Shown in pieces: positions 19,468 to 30,214 of a stretch of 64,000 bases of DNA. Position 1 is the stretch's first letter, and each line of letters begins with the position of its first letter. The DNA comes from Monosiga brevicollis MX1. Lineage: Eukaryota; Opisthokonta; Choanoflagellata; Craspedida; Salpingoecidae. Position numbers and translations under genes: made by a program. The stretch lies in NCBI RefSeq assembly GCF_000002865.3, contig NW_001865056.1, positions 182,230-246,229 on the forward strand, given 5' to 3'. Below the pieces are notes generated by a model. The model worked only from the letters and a program-made list of their open reading frames with translations, made no database searches and was not told where the DNA came from.

Positions 19468-22400
19468 TTACGTATTGCGTTTGCTCTTCTTGGGTGGAGG
19501 AGCGGCCACCTCCAAATCTACCATCGTCGAGTTCTAGGCACGTCCCAACGCAAGTGCAGGGTGCATGAGCAGGCAGGACCACCGGCGATGTGCACGAGAA
19601 TCAAGTGACCCAATAAGCAGGAGAGAGTCTCGCATTCCAACCTCGTTAAGATGACGGCGAATAAACTGGAGACCAGCCAGGTTCTTGCCCAATTGGTCGC
19701 GTCTGCGGCAACACCACCCACACACAAGTTTGTTGTTGATTGAGTTTGATGCTGGCTGGTGGGAATGCAGACAAAAACAGACGTGCGAAAACAACGTACT
19801 TGTTGCCCAAGACTGCCCGTGCTGAGGAGCGCAGATCATCAAAGATATTCAGCAAGGAACGGTCTGCCACCACTTGATTGAAGTGCACGCTGCACAAATG
19901 CAACCAACAGGTCGAGACCAGTGAGAAAACACCGAGGAGAATATCAAGCCCAAAAGTAAGAAGGAAGAATAAAGATGTGACGTTGACGCGCACACACAAT
20001 ACACCAAGCTGCGAATGCCCCGACGGCGACCAGTATAACGAACCGCACGAGGAAAAGCAGGCAGCGCGATGCTTTTTCAATGCTCAGATTGCGCGTCAAA
20101 AAACCATGCAGATACTTCAAGAGCTCGGAAACTTGCGAGTACGGCAGCAAAAGCATGGCCTCCTCCATTTCCCTGCATTGGTGTGAGGAATAAGTTTGCG
20201 TGTGAATGCAAAACAGAAAGAGAGGGGGGAGAGAGAGAGAGAGAGAAAGGGGAAAGAAAAACAAAAAACACAGACACACACAGAAATAAACAAAAACATA
20301 AAAAAACAATGCCGAGCTGCGTACGAAGATTTGATGGCCTCCAGGTTGTGGCGCAAGTATTCTGCACCCGTCTCCACGCGGTAAGCCGTGAGCAGCGGGT
20401 TCGTTGGTGCATCTATGACATGGATGCCAAGCGCAAAGCAAGAGAGCCACCAACAAATGTGAGTCATGCTTGAGCTGCACATCAGCACGTCTCCCAAGCA
20501 GCCGTACCCGGTCCCTTCGCATCTTCCTCGATGGCGACCAAGAGCGCCTCCAACAGTCGATCTGTTGCCTTCAACGTCTCTGCGGAGCGGCGTGTGGCGC
20601 GGCCGGCCTCATCATCATCGGCCTGAGCACGAGCCTCCATGGCCTCCCGCTCAGCCTATCACAACAAGATATGTGTCATGAGGTTCATGCTGGGCGGTTT
20701 TCTGTTGTCTGGCAGAGCTCGCCTTGGCAGCACACACAAGTAGCTCGAGAGATGCAACGTACCTGCTCCTTCTCATACTCAGTTTCGCGCTCCATTTCCG
20801 CCTCTTCCTCCACATTCAGCATTTCTCGGGAACGACGCCAAACGCGAATTGACCGGTCGTGCGACCCTATGGTTGACATGTCACAAATTTGGGGTAGCAT
20901 GAGATCTGGCTCCGATTATCCTACATCAGTTTGAAACCACACCCAACCAAACCTGTAACAAACAAGCCGCCTTTGCTGCTGATGGCGCTGCAACTAATGA
21001 CGCTCTTGTGGCCCTTCAAAGTCTATATGTCAAGGGCGCCACGCAGTCGAGGCCGATTCTAGTGTGAGCAGAGAATGCCAAATCAAAGCTGATGGCAAAA
21101 CATCGCAGTGAAACGGCCTAACCTGAATCTGCGTGAAAACATCGGCGTCCCATTGTTTGATCACACCATCCTTGGAAGTAGAAAAGACGTAATGGCTGCT
21201 ACCTGCAAATCGGACCGAGGTTACCGAATCCTGTAGGGTATCGCATGAGTATGCATGGGAGGCAGATCACGGATGAATGAACCATAACAGCCAATGTGAC
21301 TGTTTAATAAAGCATGGCACTTGATGACTTGATGCTTAGCCACAAGACTCCTTCATGGAGGCAAAAGAGCTCAAAATAAGTAAACAAAGGCTCGACAAAT
21401 ACTAACCGTGTGGGCCAGGAAGGACTTGTGGCAGTCACCAAAGTCAAGACCCCAAATCTTGAGGTTCTTGTCCGGGCTGCCCGTGGCCAGGAGTGTGCTG
21501 TCCTGGCTAATGTCCATGCACATGACAGGCAGCTTGTGTCCATACAGGCTCAGGAAGAACTTGAGCGTGTCACTGAAAAACACCTTCACAGTGGTGTCCA
21601 AGAGCGCGACCGCCAAGAGCTTTTGATTGGGACTGAACCGCAAACAAGTCACCTCATCCGTCATCTTGAGGGTCTTGGTATGGGAAATGGACAATTGTTT
21701 GCTGCAAGCGCGCGGGCACAATCAATGACATTGAGGCGAAGGCTTTGGGGCTCTACGTTTTCAGCATGCATTCAAGAATCGCACGCCTGCGCCCGAGAAA
21801 CAAAACACACCTGCCACCAGCAGCATGTGACACAAGCTCGAAATCCCAGAACTTGACCGTCTTGTCAGCAGAGCCTGTAACAAATCCGGTCTGCGTTGTG
21901 CCATGTCCGGGCGTTCATGTCCAGGGTGAATGCACGAAGGGCCTAGCCTTGCAGCTGCAGCACAGCGAAATGACACTTCTCAAAAACCAGCATACCTCGT
22001 CCGGAGTGAGGTCCAAGCCCCAAATGGCTCCCTGATGGGCCTCCACTTCATGCAACAGAGCACCCGAGGCCACGTCAAAGAGGCGCAACCAGCCATCCTA
22101 TAGGAACCGAGAATGATGATATGAACCCAAACTTTCTGATCTGGCATACACAATTTGTGCTTGGGGAATCAATGACGAGAGATGGCAGCTGGGCAGCATG
22201 TAGATGAGGCAGGCCGACCAACCTTGGTGCCAATGATGATGTGCTTGTTGCCGGGCACAAAACAGCACGTTACGCCGTAACCCGATTCGAGGGTCCGGAT
22301 GCATCGGCCCGTGTGCGCGCTCCAGAGCTTCGCGGTGCTGTTGGAGCCCGAGACCACGAGTTGTTCATCGCTGCTCAAGGCAATGCTGCGTACAGGTTTA

Positions 22401-24940
22401 CGATGCCCACTGTGGGAAAAGTAGGCCGTTCGCTGCGATGTCACACCTGCAACCACGTCACCGCCCGGATGCTAACACGTGAGAGCGCGTGCGTTTGAAC
22501 GACAATGAGTATTCGCAGGGAAATGACGCATACCTTTGCCGGTGCGCTCAAAGGCATGGGTCTCCAGGGCATTGGTGGACAAGAGAGTGACGCTGGCCAG
22601 CTTGTTGCCAGATTGCTCTGTTGGTTGCCAAGCAAACGAGCGAACCTATAATACAAAACCGAAAGGGTTTGAAGGCGAGCCCAAAGGTATCAGTGAGACC
22701 AAACAGGTGCTCGACCCATCGGCAACCCTGGCTGGATGATTCGTCAAGTAAAAGTGTCACTACGCACACCCTGGCACAGTCACAACTGCAGATACAGAGA
22801 AAAAGAGAGACGCAGACCCCCCCTCTCAACAAACAATGAATACCTTGCCCTGGGCCATTACGGTGCCGCCCAGCACAATTTCGTCATTCAGGTCAAGCTG
22901 GGGCGTATCTGCAGAGCCAAAAGACAACGGGAGAAGCAATTGCATTGGCATCAGAGACCAACGAAACATCGCCAACTCAGAAATGCCATTTGAGGTGATT
23001 ACAGGCCAACCACCTTGATCGCCGGCCTTGGCAGCAGCTTTCTTCTTCTTGCGGGCAAGGCGGCGTTGCAGCTCCTCGGTGGAGCGAATGCGAAAGAGAT
23101 CAATCGTGCTATCCGCGCTATCGGTGATTGAGCCAACACATGTTGTGAATCATCGTCACGTGAGTGCGTTGTGTACGAGGCTCAACTCAGGCCTGATGAG
23201 CAAGAACGCGCCGAGGACCGGACCTGAAGACGGCAAAGGTGCGATGATCCGGGCTCATGGCCATGCCTAGTGCTCGATCGTGCGTGCTGCGGGCCACAGT
23301 TCCTTGAAGCTGCCAGAGGTGCACAAGAAGGAGGCTTGATGAGTGACGACCCCCTCCCCCCCAAAAAAAATGAACCAGGAGGAAAATGGAGAAGCAAGGC
23401 ACAACGCCTATGCAATAGGCGATTCTTCTGCCAAGGCTTGACACTGGGTCTTACTTCGGCTACAACGGGACTTTTGACCTCATCCAAGTGAGCATCTGGC
23501 GTATGTTCGTCCGCAGCATCATTGTTGCTGGTGGTGCCCGACGATGCGTAAAGCTGTCGAATCCCCGAGACGAACGCGGAGGACAGGGTTGAGCGTTGTC
23601 GCATGGCACGGGCAGAAAAGCCGTGAATGTTAGGACTCAGACGTACGGAGCTGTAACCAAGTTGCCAAACGCGGAGTTGATGATCGGCTGCCGTGGTAAT
23701 GAGGCGCTGTTGCTGATCCAAAAAGGCGAGGCCTGTGACATCGGTGCGATGGCCCACTAAAACGTAAACGCAGGCTTGGGTGTCCAAATCCCAGAAGCGG
23801 ACAAAGGTATCCTAAGAGGAATTGTCGGACAGAGTTGAGATTGAGCATTGCGCCCTTTGGCATTTGAAGTGGGCACTCAGTGGGTGTGCAGAGTGTGCCA
23901 GGAGTCGCCGGGAAAACACCACCTAGCCTTGAGTCACGAGCGTTGTTGGCACGAGCCTACCTTGGAGCAAGAGACAATGAGCCGGCGACTCTCCAGGATG
24001 GCAATGTCATTGATCGGGCCCTTGTGTCCACGCAGACGGAAGAGGCCTGATGAAAAGGTGCGGTGAAGATGCCGTCAATAAGGAACGGTGTGAGCCTGGC
24101 TTTTCGGTAGCAATAGGGGATAATCGTCACGGGCTGGACGCGACGCGTGTCGACGTGTAGCGCACCTGATTCGTTGAGAACATCCCAGGCAATGACGGTG
24201 GTGTCTTGTGAGCCAGACACGAGCTGGCTGCCATCGTCATTGAAGCGTAGGCAGGTGATGCGACTACGATGGCCGCTGCGGGTATGCAGCGCAGCGCACG
24301 GGGTTGCCCACAGGGGTGGCGTGAGAATCATGCCGCTTGTCCAAGGCGGCGAAACCCTTGTCCATCCCAGCGCTGAGCTCAATGCGTTGGGATAAACACG
24401 CTTTGTGTGTGCATCAGCTGGTCTCTAATGTAGCGTGTCGTACCTAAATACAATGTCGACGGTGCGGGCAGCGAGAGACCAGATGCGGATGGTACCGTCC
24501 TGGTAGCCGGCAGCCAGCTGCTTGCCGTCTGGATGCAGCGTCAAGCACGTCACCACATCTTCATCACCTTCAAGCGCATACAGCTGTTGGCATCGGCAGT
24601 TGTAGACGTGCGCGATGACACGGATTTGCCAAGTGAGAGCGAGCGCGAGTGGTACGCGACCGGTTCGTCTGGTTTCAGGAAGGGCTCACCTTCTCGCCCG
24701 TCTTGATGTTCCATACGATGATATCTTCCAGCGCCGGCACGGCCACATGATGGGCGGTGGGCAGCAAGACGGCATTGCCATCATCACTCGCCACGACGCC
24801 AAAGCGCGCCGCGCTCTCATAGCTTATGCCCGGCGACAACAGGGGAAGCCCAAAGAGCCCGAGTGAGTGTTCACGCTGTGAGACCCCGATGCACCGATGA
24901 TAGTCACCTCTTACCGCAAATAATTTTTCGCAATGGGCAT
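19468..24940 (-). CDS. WDR3: WDR3 / Utp12, small-subunit processome WD40 protein
   Basis: Nucleolar U3 snoRNP (UTP-B) subunit needed for 18S rRNA processing. The start is MPIAKNYLR (ATG 24938-24940), splicing into YESAARFGVVAS, which matches the family N-terminus (QYLRY-S-FGVI). Tandem WD40 blades follow down the strand, with VWNI, IRIWSLA, TVIAWDV, FVRFWDL, LRVWQLG, AKLWSAH, VKFWDFE, LKIWGLD, IKQWDAD and IRVWRRS, so two propellers are expected. After the last blade comes the Utp12 signature EEEAEMERETEYEKEQ, then the Utp12 helical C-terminal domain: NPLLTAYRVETGAEYLRHNLEAIKS, LLLPYSQVSELLKYLHGFL, LAGLQFIRRHLNEV. The last exon is a basic tail, APPPKKSKRNT, stopping at 19468. There are many introns, and exon edges in the middle were not all fixed. 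Divergent from TMEM129, with about 330 bp between starts. Confidence 0.88.
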
Positions 24941-25050
24941 TGTGTGAGGTTGTGTCAATGCTCCCCACTGGCAACAATCCACCCAGCCCCTCTGTACAAG
25001 CCCCGAGCCTCGAGCCCCGGCCAACACCCAGACGCCCACGAGAGGGAAGG

Positions 25051-25051
25051 A

Positions 25052-25082
<31 letters not shown>

Positions 25083-25129
25083 TTTGCTCTGTGTGTGCAG
25101 CACGCGGTCAATTGTCAGAAAAAGAGAGA

Positions 25130-25168
<39 letters not shown>

Positions 25169-25252
25169 GTCGAGAGAGAGAGAGTTAAGAGAGAGAGAGA
25201 GAGAGACGAGAGAGAGATTTGAGAGAGAGAAAGAGAGACGAGAGAGAGATGA
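25051..25252. repeat. (CA)n and (GA)n microsatellites in the WDR3/TMEM129 gap
   Basis: Pure CA at 25051-25078, then GA-rich purine tract from about 25120 to 25252 with scattered TT interruptions. This occupies most of the putative bidirectional promoter. Confidence 0.92.
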
Positions 25253-25271
25253 TGAAGAATGTCAGACACAA

Positions 25272-27231
25272 ATGGCATTGTCAGACAATATGATGCTGGT
25301 GGTGAGTGAAAGGAATCCGCCGCGGGTGAGAGAGAGATGGCGGGCCTGATGTGGTGCTCTGCTTGTGTGGCTGTTGTGCTGTGCCATGCTGCTGCTTGGG
25401 GATAGGGGATCACGTCAGAGCTGTCGAGTGAGGATGCCAGCGGGCTGGCCAAGCTCACGGGCATCTTTATGTTGATTGCCTTCTTTGTGCTTTACCCCAA
25501 CAATGTGGCTCAGGTCTGTGCGAGCACCCAATGGAAGGTCTTCCTTCTCGGCTCGGCTCGGCTCGATTCGGCTCGGCTCGGCTCGATTCGGCTCGGGAGG
25601 CAGCTCATGAGTCAAAGTGGTTGCCATTCTCATGCTAGGGCTTGGGTCTATCCAGCGAGTGCCTGTTCCGAAAGTTTTTGCCAAATCCCTCGGCGTTTTT
25701 TTTTGATCACCATGTACGTCCCACTCCCAAAGGCGGGCGCCGGCCTTTGCTTGGCCCTCATTTTTATCGTGCTCCTGGTCGCATGCGCGGTGTTGACTCT
25801 AGGTCAAGTTGACGGGCTTTAATCTTCTCTTGACGGGTGCCTTGGCACTTGTGTATTCGTCAATGGCCTTGTGCTTCCACCTGGAAACCCCGTGGTCTTC
25901 TGCCACCATCGACCGAGGCACCCATGCTTACACGGCACCGGCCAATGAGCCAGGGCTCCGCTCCTGGGCCGTGGTTGCACTTTCCCTCTTCTTTTACACC
26001 CTGTGGTGCTTGGGCCTGGCTGCGGTGATGCAGGTGGCGTGGTGGTCGCACCACCGATGGACCAACCATCCAGCCTGCCGTCATCTGCGGTCTTACTCTC
26101 CAGACTGGCTCCGGGTGGCGCGCGCCATCAATGCCGAGGCCTGCCACATGGATCGCGTACAGGTGCAAGTCGGCACCCGTACGGTACGCGCGCATTTATT
26201 TCTCGGAACTCACTCCGCTCTTCCCCACCCAATTGCTTCATGGCTCCACCGATGTTGACCAACACGCTTTTGCTTGCGCTCCCGTGTTCACGGGGCCACA
26301 GATATTGATTACCGATTCTTGGCTCGTTCAGTGTAACGTGTATTCCCTCGACATTGCCCTGCAGGCGAACGTGGATATGAGGTCGGAGCATGTGCTCACC
26401 CCTCCCGAGGGGCAATGTCCGCTTGCCCCCCCCCTGCCCCCTCCTCATGGCCCATCAAACTTACCCGGCCCCTGCTTTGTCTGGCTTCCCTTATCCACCG
26501 TAGTGTCGTGCAGGCCTGGGAAATTCACTCGATTCACTCAAATGAAGCGCGACAAATGCTTCGTGTGCATGTCACGTCCGTCAACGCGGCAGTCAAGCCC
26601 TTTAACGTGGTACTCGATTCTTTGCAGTACGGCATCCTTCGAGACAAGCTCTCCGTCGCCGTGCGCATGGTGCAAAACATTCAGCTGCGCGTGAGCGTGG
26701 CTGACCGCTTCCTGCACGAGCTGCGTCAAATCGTGGAAGAGAACCCACCCTACCTGGCACCTCCCAGTCAAATGGTCAGCCTCTGTCTGCTTGTGCAGGA
26801 GCAAACCGGCGTGCCCACACACCAGCCGATCTCACCAGATGTACGCCTGTGGCATTCAACATGCCACCACGCAGGAGGGTGATCAGTGCATTGGTTGCTT
26901 GAACGCCCAGCCCAATATCAAGATTCAAACCAACAGTGCGGACGAGTCGCTGGGCGCCTGTTACTGCCGTCCAATGTGGTGCTTGGACTGCTTGGGCAAG
27001 GTGCGTGCCCCGTCACAGAAGCTGAGCGTTCTGTGCTCTTTGTGTTGAAATGCGTTTGAGCTGACTGAGACTACCGCTCCCGGTTGTCAGTGGTTTCTCA
27101 ACGCACAGGACATCAATCGACCAGAGACATGGCTCGCGGGCCGTGCCCATTGCCCGACGTGCCGCGCCGAGTTTTGCACCCGCGACCTCTCCCCCGTTGC
27201 AACCTCCACCCTCGCCCATCAGTACGCTTGA
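25272..27231 (+). CDS. TMEM129: TMEM129-like RING-type E3 ubiquitin ligase (ER membrane)
   Basis: ER-membrane E3 ligase of the TMEM129 family, acting in ER-associated degradation. The C-terminal atypical RING is diagnostic: CIGCLNAQPNIKI, CYCRPMWCLDCLGK, then WFLNAQDINRPETWLAGRAHCPTCRAEFC, ending at TGA 27229-27231. Upstream, RWTNHPACRHLRSYSPDWLRVARAIN and the ITDSWLVQCNVYSLDIALQ region match the cytosolic part of the family. Three membrane segments are seen: GIFMLIAFFVLY (about 25460), FNLLLTGALALVYSSMALCF (about 25820) and VVALSLFFYTLWCLGLAAV (about 25980). The start ATG at 25272 is tentative: the first exon would be only about 10 codons and the upstream sequence is a GA repeat. The splice across 25515-25802 is uncertain; see the finding on a hydrophobic ORF there. 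Confidence 0.83.
25546..25593. repeat. GCTCG-type minisatellite in TMEM129 intron
   Basis: Alternating GGCTC and GATTC words (CGGCTCGGCTCGATTCGGCT pattern) over about 48 bp, inside the intron after the first membrane exon. Confidence 0.9.
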
Positions 27232-27496
27232 CACCCCTGCCGTGCTCCCTTTGTCATCCTTTTAGTATTTTGTTGTTCTAAACACATGTACTCTACACCT
27301 TTTCCTTGGTCACCAAAATCAAAAACAAGCTCGACTTTACAACACAAGCATCACCTTCATCAACAAAAACCCCTTTCACCTCAACACTAGGTCCTTATGA
27401 CAATTCAATCTTTTATGCACAAACCATTAATTAAGCTTCACAAAACCCTTTACTACACCTCCAACACGAACACAAAAAATCAAAAATAAAAATCAA

Positions 27497-27529
<33 letters not shown>

Positions 27530-27737
27530 CTGGTGCTGGTGCTGGTGCTGGTGCTGCTGCTGGTGCTGGTGCTGCTGCTGGTGCTGGTGCCTGGTGCTGC
27601 TGGTGCTGCTGGTGCTGCTGGTGGTGTGTGCACGCCCGACCTTCTAGGGTGTGGCTGTGGGGGGGAGAGAGAGGGAGAGAGGCAAGGCGTACTTCAGAGC
27701 TACCCGCTGTGGTGAACGGTTCAGCGCACCCTGCAAG
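27232..27737. other. Intergenic: AT-rich block then CA and CTGGTG repeats
   Basis: The block 27270-27500 is markedly AC/AT-rich compared with its surroundings (many AAAACC and ACACAA words). It is followed by (CA)n at 27497-27525 and an imperfect CTGGTG/CTGCTG array at 27527-27622. The 5' untranslated region of CLUAP1 probably starts after the array. No gene seen. Confidence 0.75.
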
Positions 27738-29854
27738 ATGTCGTACCGTGACCTTCGCAACTTTACCGGTGCGTCTCAAGCCTCTGGGGCCGTTCCGTGT
27801 GTGCTCGTCTGCCGCCTTCCTTACAACAGTGACCGTGTCTACTTCACGCGCCCTTTCTGGCGTATCGCACAGAAATGCTCCGTGCTCTCGGATATCCGCG
27901 CCTCGTTTCCATCGAGAACTTTCGTCAGCCCAACTTTCCGCTCGTGGCAGAGGTACGCCCCCGACGTGGTCGAACATCTCTCTGAATGGCTGCCTGCCGA
28001 CTCCGTTTCGGCATCTCCAGCCTCAAGCTCAATGTGGTGGTCGCCTGGCGCGGTCGCCTGGCGCTCAATGTTCTTTGCTCGTGTGCTTAGATTCTTGTTT
28101 GGCTCCTCAAAAAATTTGATCGATCTGCTGCCATCCCTTTGGATATTGACGTATGTGCTTGCGGCCTGGAGTTGTGGGACAAGATCTGCACAACATCCCC
28201 GCCCGCCGCTTGACGCGCCTCACTCGCCTTACATTCTTGCATGCAGACGGAGGCTGATCGCGTCATCTTTATCAAGGCCATAGCAGCTTTCATGGTCAGA
28301 GCCGCTTGCCTCATATTCGAAGCACTTCTGCTCGCCTTGTGGCCTGCCTGGGGTTTGGTCGAATGCCCAGCTTCTAGTTTCTCTGACGCATGTTTTTTTT
28401 GGAACTCTTGGGTGCCTCAGGCCACCAAAGCACACGTCCGCCTAAACACTCGGCGTTTATATGGCGCAGACGGTTATGCAGTCCGCGAAATGCTCAAGGT
28501 GACCTCGCTCATCTATTCCGCAGCCCGCCAAGCTGCCGGCGCACCCGGGGTCAGCAGTGGGGCTCCACCCGTTTCCCTGAGCGACTTTGACATCAACACC
28601 AAGCTCGGCGACCTCAAGCAAACCCGGATGTTGGCCGGTGAAATCACTTCCCGTGGTGCTAACCTATATGAGCTTTTGGAGAACGAGCCCGAGCTGCGTG
28701 TATGTTGGTCTTCCCACCCTGGCTCCTATCGCCACAAAACCTTGCCGCTGGAATCAGAACGTTGATGACTTGTTCTTGCTCTTTGAACAGGCCAACCGCA
28801 GCCGCGTTCTAGCCTCGGGCATGGATATTGAGCAGATTGAACAGGCCGTGCGCACCAGTCTGCAGCAGCTGCGCATGCAGACCGAGAAAATCAACGGGTG
28901 AGCTGGACTAGCTCCAGCCAACCCGACCGAACCCGCAATCGCCCGACGCGTTGAAGTTTCAGCATCTGACGCCTGTGACCCCTGCAACCTTTTGATGCCC
29001 CTAGCATGATGAACAACATCGCAGCCGATGAAGCCAACCTGGAGGGCAAGCTGGAGAAGAAGCGCCTGGACTTGGACCGCAACCAAAAGCGCCTCAAGAG
29101 TCTTCAGAGTGTTCGGTATGGCGCTCAACAAAACCCTCCCGCCGCTCGTCACCACTGAAACTTTGCTGAAGCCTGTCATACATCCTGCCTTCACAGACCA
29201 GCCTTCATGGACGAATACGAGAAGCTTGAGGGTGAACTGCAAACATCCTACGAGGAATACGTGGAAAAGTATCGCAATCTGGCATACTTGGAGAAAGAGC
29301 TGGAAGATTTCAACCAGCGCGAGCAGGACAAGTTTCAAGAAACCGAGCGCCAGCTTCGTCGCATGCAGGTTAGATGCTCATGTCATGGCGTGCTCTTCCG
29401 TAATTGGTCCTTCTGCGCCTTTGCGAAGCCGCCATCTCGCTTCCAGCTCCAGTTTACCGGCGCATGGGCCATCATGCTCACTCCCTTGCTTTTGATGTGT
29501 CAGGATCGCCTTCACGACGAAGAGGCACGCTTGATGCGTGGAGGCGAGGACGGCACCCTGGATCTGGACGAAGACGACGATGATGAGGACCTCGACTATA
29601 ATGACGGCCTTTTAGATGAGGCACCGGATAGCGATGAGGAGCTTGAACGGGAGAGCAGCCGCTATCAGCGCCACGCTCGGCAAGCTGCGGCCTTTGGTGA
29701 CATGGGCGCGGGTCTTGAGGATGATGACGACAATTCCGACGTCGATCTCTCGGCCTCGGATGGGTCAGAGCTCACAGATGACGCGGAAGAAGACCTTTTA
29801 ACCTACAAGCAGGGCGATGAGGTGCTGGATGACACTGATGACGATGACTTTTGA
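27738..29854 (+). CDS. CLUAP1: CLUAP1 / IFT38, intraflagellar transport B subunit
   Basis: IFT-B subunit required for building cilia, so the organism is ciliated. Nine exons: 27738-27768, 27873-27952, 28091-28150, 28247-28294, 28421-28699, 28758-28897, 29005-29115, 29197-29368, 29504-29854. They give 423 residues exactly in frame; the human protein is similar in length. The start [20 protein letters not shown] and the following [37 protein letters not shown] and [14 protein letters not shown] define the calponin-homology-like N-terminal domain. From about residue 195, a coiled coil ([51 protein letters not shown]) is followed by a strongly acidic Asp/Glu tail ending DDTDDDDF. All introns are short. 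Confidence 0.95.
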
Positions 29855-30214
29855 GGCTTGTATCGTGTGAAATGAGGAAGAACAAAAACAAAACAAAACA
29901 AACGATCAACTGCCTCGCATGGCAGCTGATGATCGATCGCCCAATGCGGATCAACGTTATCAATCAATTGAACATATCAAACAGACAGGTTTTGTTGTCA
30001 ATCAACGGCAGAAACAAGTCAGTCACAGACGAGGTGTCCACACCAGTCAGCATTTCCATAAACACTGCAGGATCTTGCCAAGCAGGCAGGCACATGCAAC
30101 AGAATGCAGCTTGCACAAGGAAACATGTGCAAAAACCCCACAAAAAAAGTTAAGCATTGTTTTTAGGCAGGAGAGCAACTCTTTAGCGAGCGCGTCCTCA
30201 CAATAAAATTTGAT
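29855..30214. other. Convergent 3' gap between CLUAP1 and the SSD transporter
   Basis: 360 bp, A-rich in parts. AATAAA at 30202 on the plus strand and TTTATT complements are candidate polyadenylation words. No coding signal. Confidence 0.5.

Noticed and set aside
27498-27977. Minus-strand ORF with Ala-Pro and Gln-His repeats
   Set aside because: Antisense of the CTGGTG repeat and CLUAP1 exon 1; no evidence of coding.
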